Positions 53,529-62,575 of a stretch of DNA of 64,000 nt are shown here, piece by piece. A program made the translations under genes and the position numbers. The notes beneath the pieces are model-generated. The model had not been told where the DNA came from. It saw only the letters and a list, made by a program, of their open reading frames with translations, and did no database searches. Location of the stretch: assembly GCF_021556395.1 (NCBI RefSeq), contig NZ_JAKGCS010000015.1, positions 186,001 to 250,000 on the forward strand, read 5' to 3'. The number at the start of each line of letters is the position of its first letter. The first letter of the stretch is position 1. This DNA comes from Acuticoccus kalidii. Lineage in GTDB: Bacteria; Pseudomonadota; Alphaproteobacteria; Rhizobiales; Amorphaceae.

Positions 53529-54317
53529 ATGTTTGCACAGAAGAAAATCTGGCTTGCTACCGCGTCCGCTCTGGTTCTCCTCTCGGCGCCGGTCATGGCC
53601 CAGAATTCGGCGAACGTCACGGTCGTGAAGCCGGACGGCCCCGCTGAACAGGCTGGCGAACAGGTGGACAACGCGGCTGCGGCGACCGCGAACGCGGCCG
53701 AGAATGCGGCGGATGCGACCGCCGATGCCGCCGGCGACGCGGCCGATGCGACGGCCGATGCCGCCCAGGACGCAGCGAACGCCGCTGACAACGCCGCGGA
53801 CTCCGCCATGGAAGCGGCTGACAGCGCCGCAGAGTCCGCCGATCAGGCGGTCGACAATGCCGAGGCCACCGTGGAGAGCGCGGACGAGGCGGAAGTCGCC
53901 GAGGGCACCCCGGTCGAAGGTCAGATCTTCGAGCAGAGCCCGGACACGTTCCTCGCCTCGACCCTCCTCGACGCCGACGTCGTGAATTCGGCTGACGAGA
54001 AGATCGGCGATGTCCGTGACATGGTCCTCACGGCCGACGGTACGGTCGAAGGCGTGGTGATCGGCGTCGGTGGTTTCCTCGGCATCGGCGAGAAGGAAGT
54101 GGCGATCGAGCTTTCCGCTCTCTCGATCTCCGAGGACGAGAATGGCGACCTGAACTTCATGCTCAACGCCACTGAGGAAGAGCTGAAGGCGGCGCCGGAA
54201 TTCCGCGACGCCGACGAGATGGAGAACGACCGCGAGGCGACGGCTGCGGCCCCGGCGACCGGTACGGGTGGCATGGGCACGGGTGCCGGCACCACCACGA
54301 CGGCTCCGTCCAACTAA
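53529..54317 (+). CDS. secreted PRC-barrel domain protein with alanine-rich helical repeats
   Basis: A 262-residue exported protein. Residues 1-24 form a signal peptide with probable cleavage after PVMA. Residues about 45-115 are an alanine-rich repeat (ADATADAAGDAADATAD and similar, spaced every seven to eleven residues) likely to be a long amphipathic helix, as in LEA-like or lipoprotein-like spacers. A PRC-barrel domain follows (about 140-200, TLLDADVVNSADEKIGDVRDM and GVVIGVGGFLGIGEKEVAI). The tail is low-complexity Gly/Thr. PRC-barrel proteins of this type in Rhizobiales are often stress-associated; the precise role is unknown. A terminator follows. Confidence 0.85.
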   Translation: MFAQKKIWLATASALVLLSAPVMAQNSANVTVVKPDGPAEQAGEQVDNAAAATANAAENAADATADAAGDAADATADAAQDAANAADNAADSAMEAADSAAESADQAVDNAEATVESADEAEVAEGTPVEGQIFEQSPDTFLASTLLDADVVNSADEKIGDVRDMVLTADGTVEGVVIGVGGFLGIGEKEVAIELSALSISEDENGDLNFMLNATEEELKAAPEFRDADEMENDREATAAAPATGTGGMGTGAGTTTTAPSN

Positions 54318-54364
54318 GTTCGGTATCGCACTCCGCGACCACCACATCGCACAACGCGATCACC

Positions 54365-54389
54365 AGGGCCGCCTTCGGGCGGCCCTTTT
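54365..54389 (+). terminator. Rho-independent terminator
   Basis: GGGCCGCC (54366-54373) pairs with GGCGGCCC (54378-54385) across a TTCG tetraloop, followed by TTTT. It lies about 50 bases after the PRC-barrel gene and just before the convergent mscS-type gene end. Confidence 0.85.
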
Positions 54390-54408
54390 CGTCGTGCGCG
54401 ACGCGGAT

Positions 54409-55305
54409 CTAAGCCGCGTTTTCGGTCTCGTCTCCCGGCCGGCGATCGGTCGGCTGATCCTTGCCGACGGGCGGCGCGTCGCCTTTCACGGCGACGATCT
54501 GGCGATGCGGGAACGGGATCGACAGGCCGCTCGCCTCGATCTCCTCCTTCGCCCGTTTGGTGAGCGCCCGCTTCATTTCCCAATAGTCGCTCGCGGCGAG
54601 CCAGATCCGCAGCGTGAGATCGACCGAGGAATCGCCGAGACCGCTGACGAAGGCATTGGGCGCCGGCTCGGCGTGCACCTTTTCCTCACGGTCTGCGATG
54701 TTGCGCAGCGTCTCGAGCGCGGCGTCGATCGAATCGCCGTAATCGATGCTGACTTCGATATCGAGCATCCGCGTCGGATAGACGGAATAGTTCGTCACCG
54801 TCGCACCCCAGACCTGGGAATTCGGCAGGAGCTTCTGCACATTGTCGTAGGTCGCGAGCTCGGTGAGGAAGAGGGTGATCGACTTCACCGTTCCAGCCTC
54901 GCCCGACACCTCGATATAGTCGCCGGTCTTGAACGGCCGCATCATGATGATCATCACCCCCGCTGCGAGCGAGGTGAGCGAGCCTTGCAGAGCAAGGCCG
55001 ATGGCGAGCGAGGCCGCGCCGAGCACCGCGATGAGGCTCGTCGTCTGCACGCCCATCAGATTGAGCGAGATGATCACGAGGAGCGCGAGGAGCCCGTAAT
55101 AAATGAGGCTCGCCAGAAACGACTCCACGATCGGATCGAGCCGGTTGCTCTTGGCGATCCAGACGCGGATCCAGGCATAGACGCGACCCGCGGCCCACCA
55201 GCCGACACAAAGGATCACGATCCCGACGAGAATGTTGATGCCTTGCACGGCAATCCACGTCATCAGCGTCTGGAGGACGCTTTCGGAGGCAGGGGCGTCG
55301 TTCAT
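54409..55305 (-). CDS. mscS: small-conductance mechanosensitive channel (MscS family)
   Basis: Inner-membrane MscS-type channel (298 aa) that opens on hypo-osmotic shock. Three membrane helices are visible (about 15-40, 62-83, 90-115), with the pore helix VLGAASLAIGLALQGSLTSLAAGVMIIMMRPF matching the Gly/Ala-packed TM3, then the beta domain (FKTGDYIEVSGEAGTVKSI, YDNVQKLLPNSQVWGATVTN) and the C-terminal domain ending in SIPFPHRQI. Length is close to E. coli MscS. It is followed on the same strand by nothing nearby and faces the PRC-barrel gene. Confidence 0.93.
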   Translation of the reverse strand: MNDAPASESVLQTLMTWIAVQGINILVGIVILCVGWWAAGRVYAWIRVWIAKSNRLDPIVESFLASLIYYGLLALLVIISLNLMGVQTTSLIAVLGAASLAIGLALQGSLTSLAAGVMIIMMRPFKTGDYIEVSGEAGTVKSITLFLTELATYDNVQKLLPNSQVWGATVTNYSVYPTRMLDIEVSIDYGDSIDAALETLRNIADREEKVHAEPAPNAFVSGLGDSSVDLTLRIWLAASDYWEMKRALTKRAKEEIEASGLSIPFPHRQIVAVKGDAPPVGKDQPTDRRPGDETENAA

Positions 55306-55339
55306 GGGCTTCTCCTCATTGGGTCGGCTGTCGCTCGCA

Positions 55340-56683
55340 TCAGGAGACTGGGAAAGCGCGGTCTCCGACGAGCGGGTGGGTCGGCGGCGCGCCGAGCCAG
55401 AAGGCCTGGATCTCGCCGAGCCCTTTCACCGGGACCCGGCCGCGCGGGGTCATCGGGAAACGCTCGGCGAGCAATGCGGCGGTCGAGCCCGACATCTGAA
55501 TAAAAGCCGGTGCGCCGTGACTTTCCATGCGTGAGGCCGTGTTCACCGCATCGCCCCACAAATCATAGGCGAAGCGCGTCCCCCCGATCACACCCGCGAC
55601 CACCGGACCGGTGTGGAGGCCGATCCGCACCTTGAGCGGCGTGTCGTCGAACGCGCCATATCGATCGGTGAAATCGCGAAAGGCGAGCGCGAACCGGGCG
55701 ATGCGCTCCGCCCCCACGTCGAGCGTCACCCGAAGGCCGGAAACGGCCATGTAGGCGTCGCCGATCGTCTTGATCTTTTCGACCTTGTGCTCGGCGGCGA
55801 GGGCGTCGAGCCCCCGGAACAGCGTGTCGAGCCACGCGACGAGATGCTCGGGCGTGGCGGTGCGCGCGCGGGCGGTGAAGCCGACGAGATCGGCGAAGAA
55901 GATCGTCACCGCCTCGTGCCGGTCGGCGACGATGCGGTCGGGCTCCGCCTTGAGGCGCGCGGCGATCGGACGGGGCATGATCGCGAGAAGCAGCCGTTCG
56001 GACCGATCGACCTCGGCGGCGAGCTGCGTCTCGGCCTGATGCGTCTTCACCAGCGCGTAGGTGAAGAGCCACACGTTGATCACCATCACATTGATGACGA
56101 TCGAACCGGAAAGCCGCTCGACATATTGCGGTGCGGCGAGCGCCACCGGCCCCATATGCGGAGCGAAGGCGAGCGCCGCGACGACCGTCGCGAAGGCCAT
56201 CATGACGACGAGCGCGAAGAGCCGCCAATGCGCGACGCCGAAGAACAGGAAGGCCGCGGCGGTGAACGCGAAATAGACGTGCGCCCCGCCTTCGAGCCCG
56301 GTCAGCCAGATCACCCGTGCCGTGCCGACGCAGACCGCGGTGCAGAGGAAGAGCGCCGCCGCATTCCGCGAGACGCGGTGGAAGAGCGGGGTCGACAGGT
56401 ACAATCCCGCGAACACCAGATTGTGGACGATGAGCGGCTGAAGCGCCGCCGCCCCCACGACGAGCTGCTCGATCGCGTGCTGGACGGAGGCGAGAGCGCC
56501 GACAAGGGCGGCGGTGTTGACGAAGCGCTGGCGGCGCCGCACCGCCGGATCGGGACTGACGATGCCGATCGAAACCAACCAGCCGAGCGAGGCGCGCAAG
56601 GCAGCCAGCCGGCCGAGACCGTCGGGCTCGATGCGAAAGGTGCGAACGAAGGTCGCAAACCGATCGATGGAGCGATCGGGCAC
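55340..56683 (-). CDS. membrane-bound class III adenylate/guanylate cyclase
   Basis: A 447-residue cyclase with an N-terminal membrane domain of about five or six helices (roughly 50-225) and a C-terminal class III catalytic domain (about 255-430). Catalytic motifs are VTIFFADLVGFTARA and KIKTIGDAYMAVSG, with a metal-binding aspartate in each, followed by VRIGLHTGPVVAGVIGG and YDLWGDAVNTASRME with the transition-state asparagine. It should make cAMP, which is typical of this architecture. The start is a GTG at 56683 with GAGGAGG six bases upstream. The mscS gene begins 34 bases beyond its end, so the two may be co-transcribed. Confidence 0.88.
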   Translation of the reverse strand: MPDRSIDRFATFVRTFRIEPDGLGRLAALRASLGWLVSIGIVSPDPAVRRRQRFVNTAALVGALASVQHAIEQLVVGAAALQPLIVHNLVFAGLYLSTPLFHRVSRNAAALFLCTAVCVGTARVIWLTGLEGGAHVYFAFTAAAFLFFGVAHWRLFALVVMMAFATVVAALAFAPHMGPVALAAPQYVERLSGSIVINVMVINVWLFTYALVKTHQAETQLAAEVDRSERLLLAIMPRPIAARLKAEPDRIVADRHEAVTIFFADLVGFTARARTATPEHLVAWLDTLFRGLDALAAEHKVEKIKTIGDAYMAVSGLRVTLDVGAERIARFALAFRDFTDRYGAFDDTPLKVRIGLHTGPVVAGVIGGTRFAYDLWGDAVNTASRMESHGAPAFIQMSGSTAALLAERFPMTPRGRVPVKGLGEIQAFWLGAPPTHPLVGDRAFPVS

Positions 56684-56943
56684 ACCGCCCTCCTCGTCTG
56701 CGCGACGAAACGATTCGTCCGCGCCCTTAACCTATCGCAATTGCGCTCCATTTGGGATGTGGCCGGGCTCGCCCCGACCGACGTCACGATCGTCGGCGCC
56801 TCGCGGGCCCGGCGACACCCCACTCACCCGAAGATTCCGCTTGGCGCAACGAACAATCTAAGGGCATCCTCGCCATGACCCGGCGCACCTCCCGAACGAC
56901 GTCGGGACATCAGAGCTCGAAATGGGCAACAAGGAGGAACGCT

Positions 56944-58206
56944 ATGCTCCGCTTGACCGCACTCGCTGCGTCGACAGCGCTCGTCGCGACGGCCGCATCG
57001 GCCCAGGCTCCCGCACCGACACCGGCGCCGGACAACCTGGAACGCCTCTCCGCCTTCAGGACCACGGGGACCAAGGATTTCACGACCATCGAGCAGACCG
57101 GCTCGAAAGCCGAGGCGCTCCGCGCGACGCTCGAAAAGATCAAGCTGCCCGACGGTTTCAAGATCGACCTCTACGCCATCGTTCCCGACGCGCGGCACAT
57201 GGCGGTCGGCCCGCAGGGCATCGTCACCATCGTCGGCACCCGCAAGAGCAAGGTCTGGGCCGTCACCGACCGGGACAAGGACCGCGTCGCCGACGAGGTG
57301 AAGGACTTCGCCCCCTCGCTCACCTTCGTGATCCCCAACGGCCCCTGCTTCTCGCCCGACGGTATGCTCTACATCGCCGAGCAGAATCGCGTTCTCAACT
57401 TTCCCGCCGCCGAGTTTTTCTATGAAAGCCCGGACGTCGCCGCCGCCAACGTCGTGCCGCAGGGGAAGCTGATCCCGGTCGACGAGGAAAGTTACAACCA
57501 CACCGCCCGCGTCTGCCGCGTCGGGCCGGACGGCAAGCTCTATATCAGCCTCGGCCAGCCTTATAACGTGCCCCCGCCGGAGAAGCTGGACCTTTATCGC
57601 AAGGTCGGCATCGGCGGCATCATCCGCCTCAATGTCGACGGCACGGGCCGCGAGGTCTACACCACCGGGATTCGCAATTCGGTCGGGCACGACTTCAACC
57701 CGGAGACCGGCGAGCTCTGGTTCACCGACAACCAGGTCGACGGCATGGGGGACGACATCCCGCCCGGTGAAATCAACCTCCAGACCGAGGCGCAGCAGAA
57801 TTTCGGCTTCCCCTGGTATGGCGGCGGATCGGTCCGAACCAACGAGTACAAGGACCAGGAGATCCCCGAGGACGTCGTGATGCCGGTCGTCGAGACCATC
57901 GCCCACGCCGCCGATCTCGGCATGACCTTCTATTCCGGCTCGATGTTCCCGCCGGAATACAAGAACGCCATCTTCTCCGCCCAGCACGGCTCATGGAACC
58001 GGACGACCCCGGTCGGCGCTCGTGTGATGGTGACGACGATCGCAGAGGACGGCACGGCGACCTCGGAGCCGTTCGCCGAAGGGTGGCTCAGTGACAGCGG
58101 CGAATATCTCGGGCGCCCCGTCGACGTGGCGCAGCTCAAAGACGGCTCGATCCTCGTGTCGGACGATCTGGCCGGCGCGCTCTACCGCATCTCCTATGGC
58201 GAGTGA
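56944..58206 (+). CDS. periplasmic sorbosone dehydrogenase-like (PQQ-type) protein
   Basis: Six-bladed beta-propeller sugar/sorbosone dehydrogenase-family protein, 420 aa, probably a periplasmic quinoprotein that oxidises an aldose or similar substrate with PQQ. A signal peptide (about 1-21, ending ASAQ) follows the ATG at 56944, which has AAGGAGGAAC in front. Family segments include RHMAVGPQG, NGPCFSPDGMLYIAEQN, GIRNSVGHDFNPETGELWFTDNQVD and AQHGSWNRTTPVG. It overlaps the following cytochrome c gene by 11 bases, its likely electron acceptor. Confidence 0.87.
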   Translation: MLRLTALAASTALVATAASAQAPAPTPAPDNLERLSAFRTTGTKDFTTIEQTGSKAEALRATLEKIKLPDGFKIDLYAIVPDARHMAVGPQGIVTIVGTRKSKVWAVTDRDKDRVADEVKDFAPSLTFVIPNGPCFSPDGMLYIAEQNRVLNFPAAEFFYESPDVAAANVVPQGKLIPVDEESYNHTARVCRVGPDGKLYISLGQPYNVPPPEKLDLYRKVGIGGIIRLNVDGTGREVYTTGIRNSVGHDFNPETGELWFTDNQVDGMGDDIPPGEINLQTEAQQNFGFPWYGGGSVRTNEYKDQEIPEDVVMPVVETIAHAADLGMTFYSGSMFPPEYKNAIFSAQHGSWNRTTPVGARVMVTTIAEDGTATSEPFAEGWLSDSGEYLGRPVDVAQLKDGSILVSDDLAGALYRISYGE

Positions 58207-58552
58207 CCGCGCGCGCTCCGGCTTCGGCCGGGGCGCTCTCGTCCTGTCAGTTCTCGCGGGCGTCGCGGCGCTCGCGGGGAATGCGGCGGCGGATCCCGCG
58301 GCGGGCCGGCAGAAGGCGGCGATGTGCCAGGTCTGCCACGGCTATGACGGGATCGGCACCAATCCCGAGGTGCCCAATATCGGCGGCGAGAGCGACATTT
58401 ACCTGATGCGCCAGCTCAAGGCGTTTCGCAGCGGCGAACGTCAGCACCAGCAGATGTCGATCATCGCCTCCGGTCTCAGCGACGACGATATCCGCAACCT
58501 CGCCGATTATTATTCCTCGATCGAAATTACGGCGACCGTTCCAAATTATTGA
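58196..58552 (+). CDS. c-type cytochrome
   Basis: Small class I cytochrome c of 118 aa with an N-terminal signal sequence (hydrophobic GALVLSVLAGVAALAG, cleavage about NAAA-DP) and the heme-binding CQVCH at about residues 44-48. The distal methionine may be in QQMSIIASGLSDDDI, followed by the conserved helix DIRNLADYYSS. The ATG overlaps the end of the dehydrogenase gene, so it is probably its co-translated electron acceptor. Confidence 0.9.
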   Translation: MASDRARSGFGRGALVLSVLAGVAALAGNAAADPAAGRQKAAMCQVCHGYDGIGTNPEVPNIGGESDIYLMRQLKAFRSGERQHQQMSIIASGLSDDDIRNLADYYSSIEITATVPNY

Positions 58553-58666
58553 AGCCTGGGCGCCGTCCCGCCTCATCATAGGCGCCTCACCGCGATGCGA
58601 GCTGAGGCAGAGATGGTGAGGCGGATCCGCGCGGACGGCGCGTCCCTCCTCGGAACCGGCGGCGCG

Positions 58667-58855
58667 TCAGCGCGCCACGTCATCCTCGCCGGGTTCGGCC
58701 TCTTGCGCATTCGGCTCTGATGCTTCCACGGATGCATCGTGACGCTCGGGCGTCGGGCCGTCCTCCGGAGCGCGGCGATTGCGCGACTGATCCTTGCGCC
58801 GCTTGAGGTTCTCACGGAGGGCCGCGGCGAGGCGGTCATTGCGATCGGCTGGCAT
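58667..58855 (-). CDS. small conserved basic protein of unknown function
   Basis: A 62-residue frame from ATG 58855. The N-terminal RLAAALRENLKRRKDQSRNRR is a strongly basic helix of a kind I recall in short alphaproteobacterial hypothetical proteins (LRENLKRRKAQ pattern), and the rest is acidic and disordered. It lies alone on the minus strand between two plus-strand genes. The start could extend to 58885. Moderate confidence that it is real; function unknown. Confidence 0.5.
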   Translation of the reverse strand: MPADRNDRLAAALRENLKRRKDQSRNRRAPEDGPTPERHDASVEASEPNAQEAEPGEDDVAR

Positions 58856-59059
58856 CTTGGCGGATATCCTGGGCTCTGCGCACATCGAACGCCATCGGTG
58901 TTCCGATGGACATTTGTGCCGGGGCGTTGGACCGGGCGACGTCATGGCGCGCCCGGTCACCCGGCCGGCCGCGATGATGCGTCAGTCGCGCAGGCTTTTA
59001 AAGGCCCGCCTCGCGCCTATGTCTGCAAGGCGGAAACGCTGCCGAAGAGGGAAACGATC

Positions 59060-60040
59060 ATGAAGAGATTATTGGCCATCACCGCCGTCCTCGCCACCAC
59101 GCTCACAGCGGCGCAGGCGACGGAGATCGTCATCTACACGGGCGGCGCGCCGACCGGCGCGGGCTCGACCTACCACAACGGAATGGGACAGGCGGTCGAG
59201 GAGCAGATTCGCAAGCTCGCCGAGCCCTTCGGCTACGATGTGCGCCGCGTTCCCTCGGGCGGCGCGGTCGCCAACGCCGCCGCCTGCGCCAAGGAGACGG
59301 AGAATATCTGCTTCGGCATCGGCCAGGGCGGGCTCGAATATGCGCCCGTCACCGACGGCGCCGTCCAGATCGTGCGCAACGATCTTCCGGGCGAATGCGC
59401 GATGGCCTTCACCAACGAGCCGCGCCTTCCCAACTGGAAATCCGTGCTCGCGAACGCCGAGCGCGTGACGTTCGTCGTGCCGGAAGGCTCCGGCTCCGAA
59501 GCGTTCATCCGAAAGGTGTTCGAGGCCGAGCCCGCTTTGCAGGGCAAGTCGCCGAACTTCGAGTATGCGAGCGGGCAGGACGCGATTTTCGAAGCGATCC
59601 GCAGCAAGCGCGGCGCGCTCGGCGTCTTCTACGCCTATCCGAACCCGACCGCCGGCATGGTGAACGCCGCCGCCAAGGACGGGATGACGGTGATGGGCAT
59701 CCTCGCCCCGGCCGTCGCCAAGGAATCGAACGACTATTATCTCAACCGCAAAGCGCCCTACGAGCTGTCCTGGATGGGCCTCGGCGAGACGAAGACCGTC
59801 CCGGCGATGTGCTCCAAGGCGCTGCTCTTCGCGGGCGAGCCGTCAAAGCTCAACGACACTTGGGCCCAGGGCGACTATGAGGAGTTCATCGCCAAGCTGA
59901 AGGCGCTCCCGGCCGACGCCTTCGTTCCGCAGGACGGCCCCCTCGCCAAGCTGATGCGCGAGGTGGAATCGCTGTCCGACGAATATGGCGTCTCCGAGAT
60001 GGTGACGGACCTCGACCGGCAGGTCCAAGAAAAGTTCTGA
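59060..60040 (+). CDS. periplasmic solute-binding protein-like (TAXI/NMT1-like)
   Basis: A 326-residue exported protein. A signal peptide (MKRLLAITAVLATTLTAAQA) is followed by EIVIYTGGAPTGAGSTYHNGMG, a phosphate-binding-protein-like N-terminus reminiscent of TAXI or type 2 periplasmic binding proteins. GQGGLEYAPV and FVVPEGSGSEAFIRKVFE are further family-like stretches. AGAGGGA lies before the ATG at 59060. No transporter membrane genes adjoin it, so it is an orphan binding protein or an enzyme using the fold. The exact family is uncertain. Confidence 0.7.
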   Translation: MKRLLAITAVLATTLTAAQATEIVIYTGGAPTGAGSTYHNGMGQAVEEQIRKLAEPFGYDVRRVPSGGAVANAAACAKETENICFGIGQGGLEYAPVTDGAVQIVRNDLPGECAMAFTNEPRLPNWKSVLANAERVTFVVPEGSGSEAFIRKVFEAEPALQGKSPNFEYASGQDAIFEAIRSKRGALGVFYAYPNPTAGMVNAAAKDGMTVMGILAPAVAKESNDYYLNRKAPYELSWMGLGETKTVPAMCSKALLFAGEPSKLNDTWAQGDYEEFIAKLKALPADAFVPQDGPLAKLMREVESLSDEYGVSEMVTDLDRQVQEKF

Positions 60041-60419
60041 CACGGTCGGACGGCGCGCGCTGGGGCGCGCGCCGCCGCCATCTTGTCGCAATCCTCGGGT
60101 ACGGCGGTGTCAGGCTGCCGTACCCGTTCGTTCGTCGGCCGGACCCGTTCGACAAGCGCGCCCGCCGCACGAGACGGCGCTCGAATCCCGGCCCCGCGAT
60201 GGAGCGTTCATCGCGCCGGTCGGCCTCGCCCCCGCGCCTGGGGCGCTTGCTCGAATGCCGATTCGCCTGCACTAATGGTCCCGGCTTCGACCACTTGATT
60301 CTGCGCCGCACGCGTTCTCGCCGGTCCATTCATCTTGTTTCGCTGCCATCCGAGGCCAGCACGGCCTTGCGCGTCAACATTTCGCGCATGCCGTTCACGA
60401 CGAACGATTGTTTTACACC
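60041..60419. other. intergenic region with two strong hairpins
   Basis: About 380 bases without a recognised gene. GGCGCGCGC (60052-60060) pairs with GCGCGCGCC (60065-60073). CGGGTACGGC (60096-60105) pairs with GCCGTACCCG (60117-60126). The second is followed by TTCGTTCG, so it may be a weak terminator for the binding-protein gene. The 3' part is A+T-richer and probably holds the promoter of the DMT transporter. Confidence 0.5.
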
Positions 60420-61367
60420 ATGGTCACGACCCCAGCATCGACCACCTCCAATGATGCGATTACTGGCATCTTCTGGAAAGTCAGCTCGGCATTCATCTTC
60501 ACGTTGATGTTGACGATGGTAAAGCTTGCGGGCGAGCGTTATCCGGTCGGCGAGCTCCTCTTCGCGCGCAACATTTTCGGCCTGATCCCGGTGCTCATCT
60601 TCATCGTCTGGGCGGGGAATCTCCGCGATGCGCTGAAGACCAACAATTTGCCCGGCCATATCCGGCGGGCGATGGCGGGGATGTTCGCTATGGGGCTGTG
60701 GTTCGCGGCCCTTCAGCGCCTGTCCTTTCCCGAGGCGACGGCGATCGTCTACGCCGCGCCGCTGATGATGGTCGTCCTCGCGGCGACCGTGCTCGGCGAG
60801 ACGGTGCGCATCTATCGCTGGTCGGCGGTGGGGGTCGGTTTCGTCGGGGTCTTCATCATCCTCGTGCCGCAGTTCGAGGAGGGCTTCGACCTCGCGGACG
60901 CGGCCGCCGTCGGAGCGATCCTCGCCCTTGCCTCGGCCGCCTTCATGTCGATGACGTCGATCTTCGTCCGCCAGCTCGCGCGCTCCGAATCGACGAGCAC
61001 GATCGTGCTCTATTTTCTCATCGCGGGCACCGCCGTCACCGCGTTGACCGCGCCGACCTGGGTGATGCCCGACAACTGGTTCGACGTGATGCTCCTCGTC
61101 GGCATCGGCGTGACCGGCGGGGTCGGGCAGCTCTTCCTCACCCAAGCCTTCCAGCACGCCGAGGCGTCGCTGATCGCGCCGTTCGAATACACGTCGATGA
61201 TCTGGGTCGTGACGATCGGCTATTTCGTGTTCGGCGAGGTGCCGACGATCTATGTCGTCATCGGCGGGACGATCGTCATCGCGTCGGGGATCTTCGTGAT
61301 CTTGCGCGAGCGGCGGCTCGGCCTTCAGCGCGCCGAGCGGAAGGTCGGCTCGCCCCTGCGGCCCTGA
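60420..61367 (+). CDS. EamA-family (DMT superfamily) transporter
   Basis: Inner-membrane transporter of 315 aa with ten hydrophobic segments in two EamA repeats. The first begins about residue 15 (GIFWKVSSAFIFTLMLTMVKLAG) and the second about residue 155. The family-like FPEATAIVYAAPLMMVVLAATVLGE and SLIAPFEYTSMIWVVTIGYFVFGE stretches resemble RarD/YdcZ-type S-adenosylmethionine and amino acid exporters. The ATG at 60420 is used; a TTG at 60408 is in frame. It is unrelated in position to the other EamA gene at 8.8 kb. The substrate is unknown. Confidence 0.87.
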   Translation: MVTTPASTTSNDAITGIFWKVSSAFIFTLMLTMVKLAGERYPVGELLFARNIFGLIPVLIFIVWAGNLRDALKTNNLPGHIRRAMAGMFAMGLWFAALQRLSFPEATAIVYAAPLMMVVLAATVLGETVRIYRWSAVGVGFVGVFIILVPQFEEGFDLADAAAVGAILALASAAFMSMTSIFVRQLARSESTSTIVLYFLIAGTAVTALTAPTWVMPDNWFDVMLLVGIGVTGGVGQLFLTQAFQHAEASLIAPFEYTSMIWVVTIGYFVFGEVPTIYVVIGGTIVIASGIFVILRERRLGLQRAERKVGSPLRP

Positions 61368-61540
61368 GCCGCGTCCGTCCGTCTGGATTTACCGACTTCA
61401 TGCGAGCAAACTGGAGAGATCTTTCAGCTTTCTCGGATTTGCATTAGCATTCACATCGCGAAAGCATTTCGTTTTCTTGCCGCTTCTGACGACCCGGAGG
61501 GGTCTTCCTGTGGAACGCGGTCGCCGAGTGGAGAATGCGA

Positions 61541-62575
61541 ATGGCGAATTGGCTTGCGGCGCCGTTGTGGCCGCTTGAAATCTTTACTGCGACAAAGGCG
61601 TTCTCAAACCCTCTTCTCGCGAGCGAAAAGCTCAACCGGCGCGGGCTCTATGCCTGGCGCGTGACGGCGACGCATCGCCTTGCCGACCGTCGGCGCCGCA
61701 AGCTCCGCCATCTCGTGAGCGATGCGGAGCGCGAGGCCTTCGACACCACCGGCGCCATCGTGAAGACGCCGCTTGCCCCCGACGCGTTCGCCGCGCTGCG
61801 CGAGGAGGTGATGAACCTCTCGGCTCCCGCCTATGAGATGCGCGAGGGCGACGCCGTCACGCGGCGCATCGCCGTGACGCCGTCGCTTCTGACGTCGACG
61901 CCGACGCTCGCCCGCCTCGTCGCCTCGCAGGAATATCAGGGGCCGATCCGCTATGCCGGCTCCTTCGACGTCGCGCCGCAGCTTTATATTCAGACGATCT
62001 TCACCCATGTCGTCGAGCCCGACGGATCGCCCGATCCGCAGAACCAGCTCCACATGGACACCTTCCACCCCACGGTGAAGTCGTGGCTGTGGCTCGATGA
62101 TGTCGACGAAGACATGGGGCCGTTCGCCTACGTGTTCGGCTCGCACAAGCTCGATCCGCGCCGCCTCGCCTGGCATAAGCGCCGCTCGGTGATCGCCGCG
62201 CAAGGCGGGCCGCATGGGGGCTCTTTCCGGGTGAGCGATGCCGAATTGCGCCGGCTGCATCTGCCGGATCCGCACGTCTTCGTGGCGCCGGCCGGCACGA
62301 TGGTCGCGGGCGACACGTTCGGCCTTCACCGCCGCACGCGCGCGACACGGCCGTCGCGGCGCGTCGAGCTTTGGGCGACGAGCCGTCCCAATCCGTTCAA
62401 CCCGTTCATCAAGAACTGGCTGTGGCCGTTGCCGGGGATGGAGGGGCGGGAGGCGATCCTGTGGCAGGAATACGCCACCTTTGCCCACAAGATGGGGCTC
62501 AGGAAGCGCAAGGACTGGCACTATGTCGGGAAGGTTCGCCCGAAAGACGATCCGCGCCACCCCTCGTTGACGTGA
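61541..62575 (+). CDS. phytanoyl-CoA dioxygenase (PhyH)-like Fe(II)/2-oxoglutarate oxygenase
   Basis: A 344-residue protein of the PhyH family. The iron-binding HxD is in NQLHMDTFHPTVKSWLWLDDV, and a distal histidine and 2-oxoglutarate-binding arginine are plausible in AGDTFGLHRRTRATRPSRR, followed by VELW. The N-terminal 60 residues are basic. GGAG lies seven bases before the ATG at 61541; an ATG at 61535 is also in frame. Such enzymes hydroxylate lipids, amino acids or natural products. There are no biosynthetic neighbours, so the substrate is unknown. Confidence 0.75.
   Translation: MANWLAAPLWPLEIFTATKAFSNPLLASEKLNRRGLYAWRVTATHRLADRRRRKLRHLVSDAEREAFDTTGAIVKTPLAPDAFAALREEVMNLSAPAYEMREGDAVTRRIAVTPSLLTSTPTLARLVASQEYQGPIRYAGSFDVAPQLYIQTIFTHVVEPDGSPDPQNQLHMDTFHPTVKSWLWLDDVDEDMGPFAYVFGSHKLDPRRLAWHKRRSVIAAQGGPHGGSFRVSDAELRRLHLPDPHVFVAPAGTMVAGDTFGLHRRTRATRPSRRVELWATSRPNPFNPFIKNWLWPLPGMEGREAILWQEYATFAHKMGLRKRKDWHYVGKVRPKDDPRHPSLT

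Noticed and set aside
60165..60190. tRNA T-arm-like CTCGAATCCC
   Set aside because: There is no acceptor stem, D-arm or anticodon arm at the right distances.
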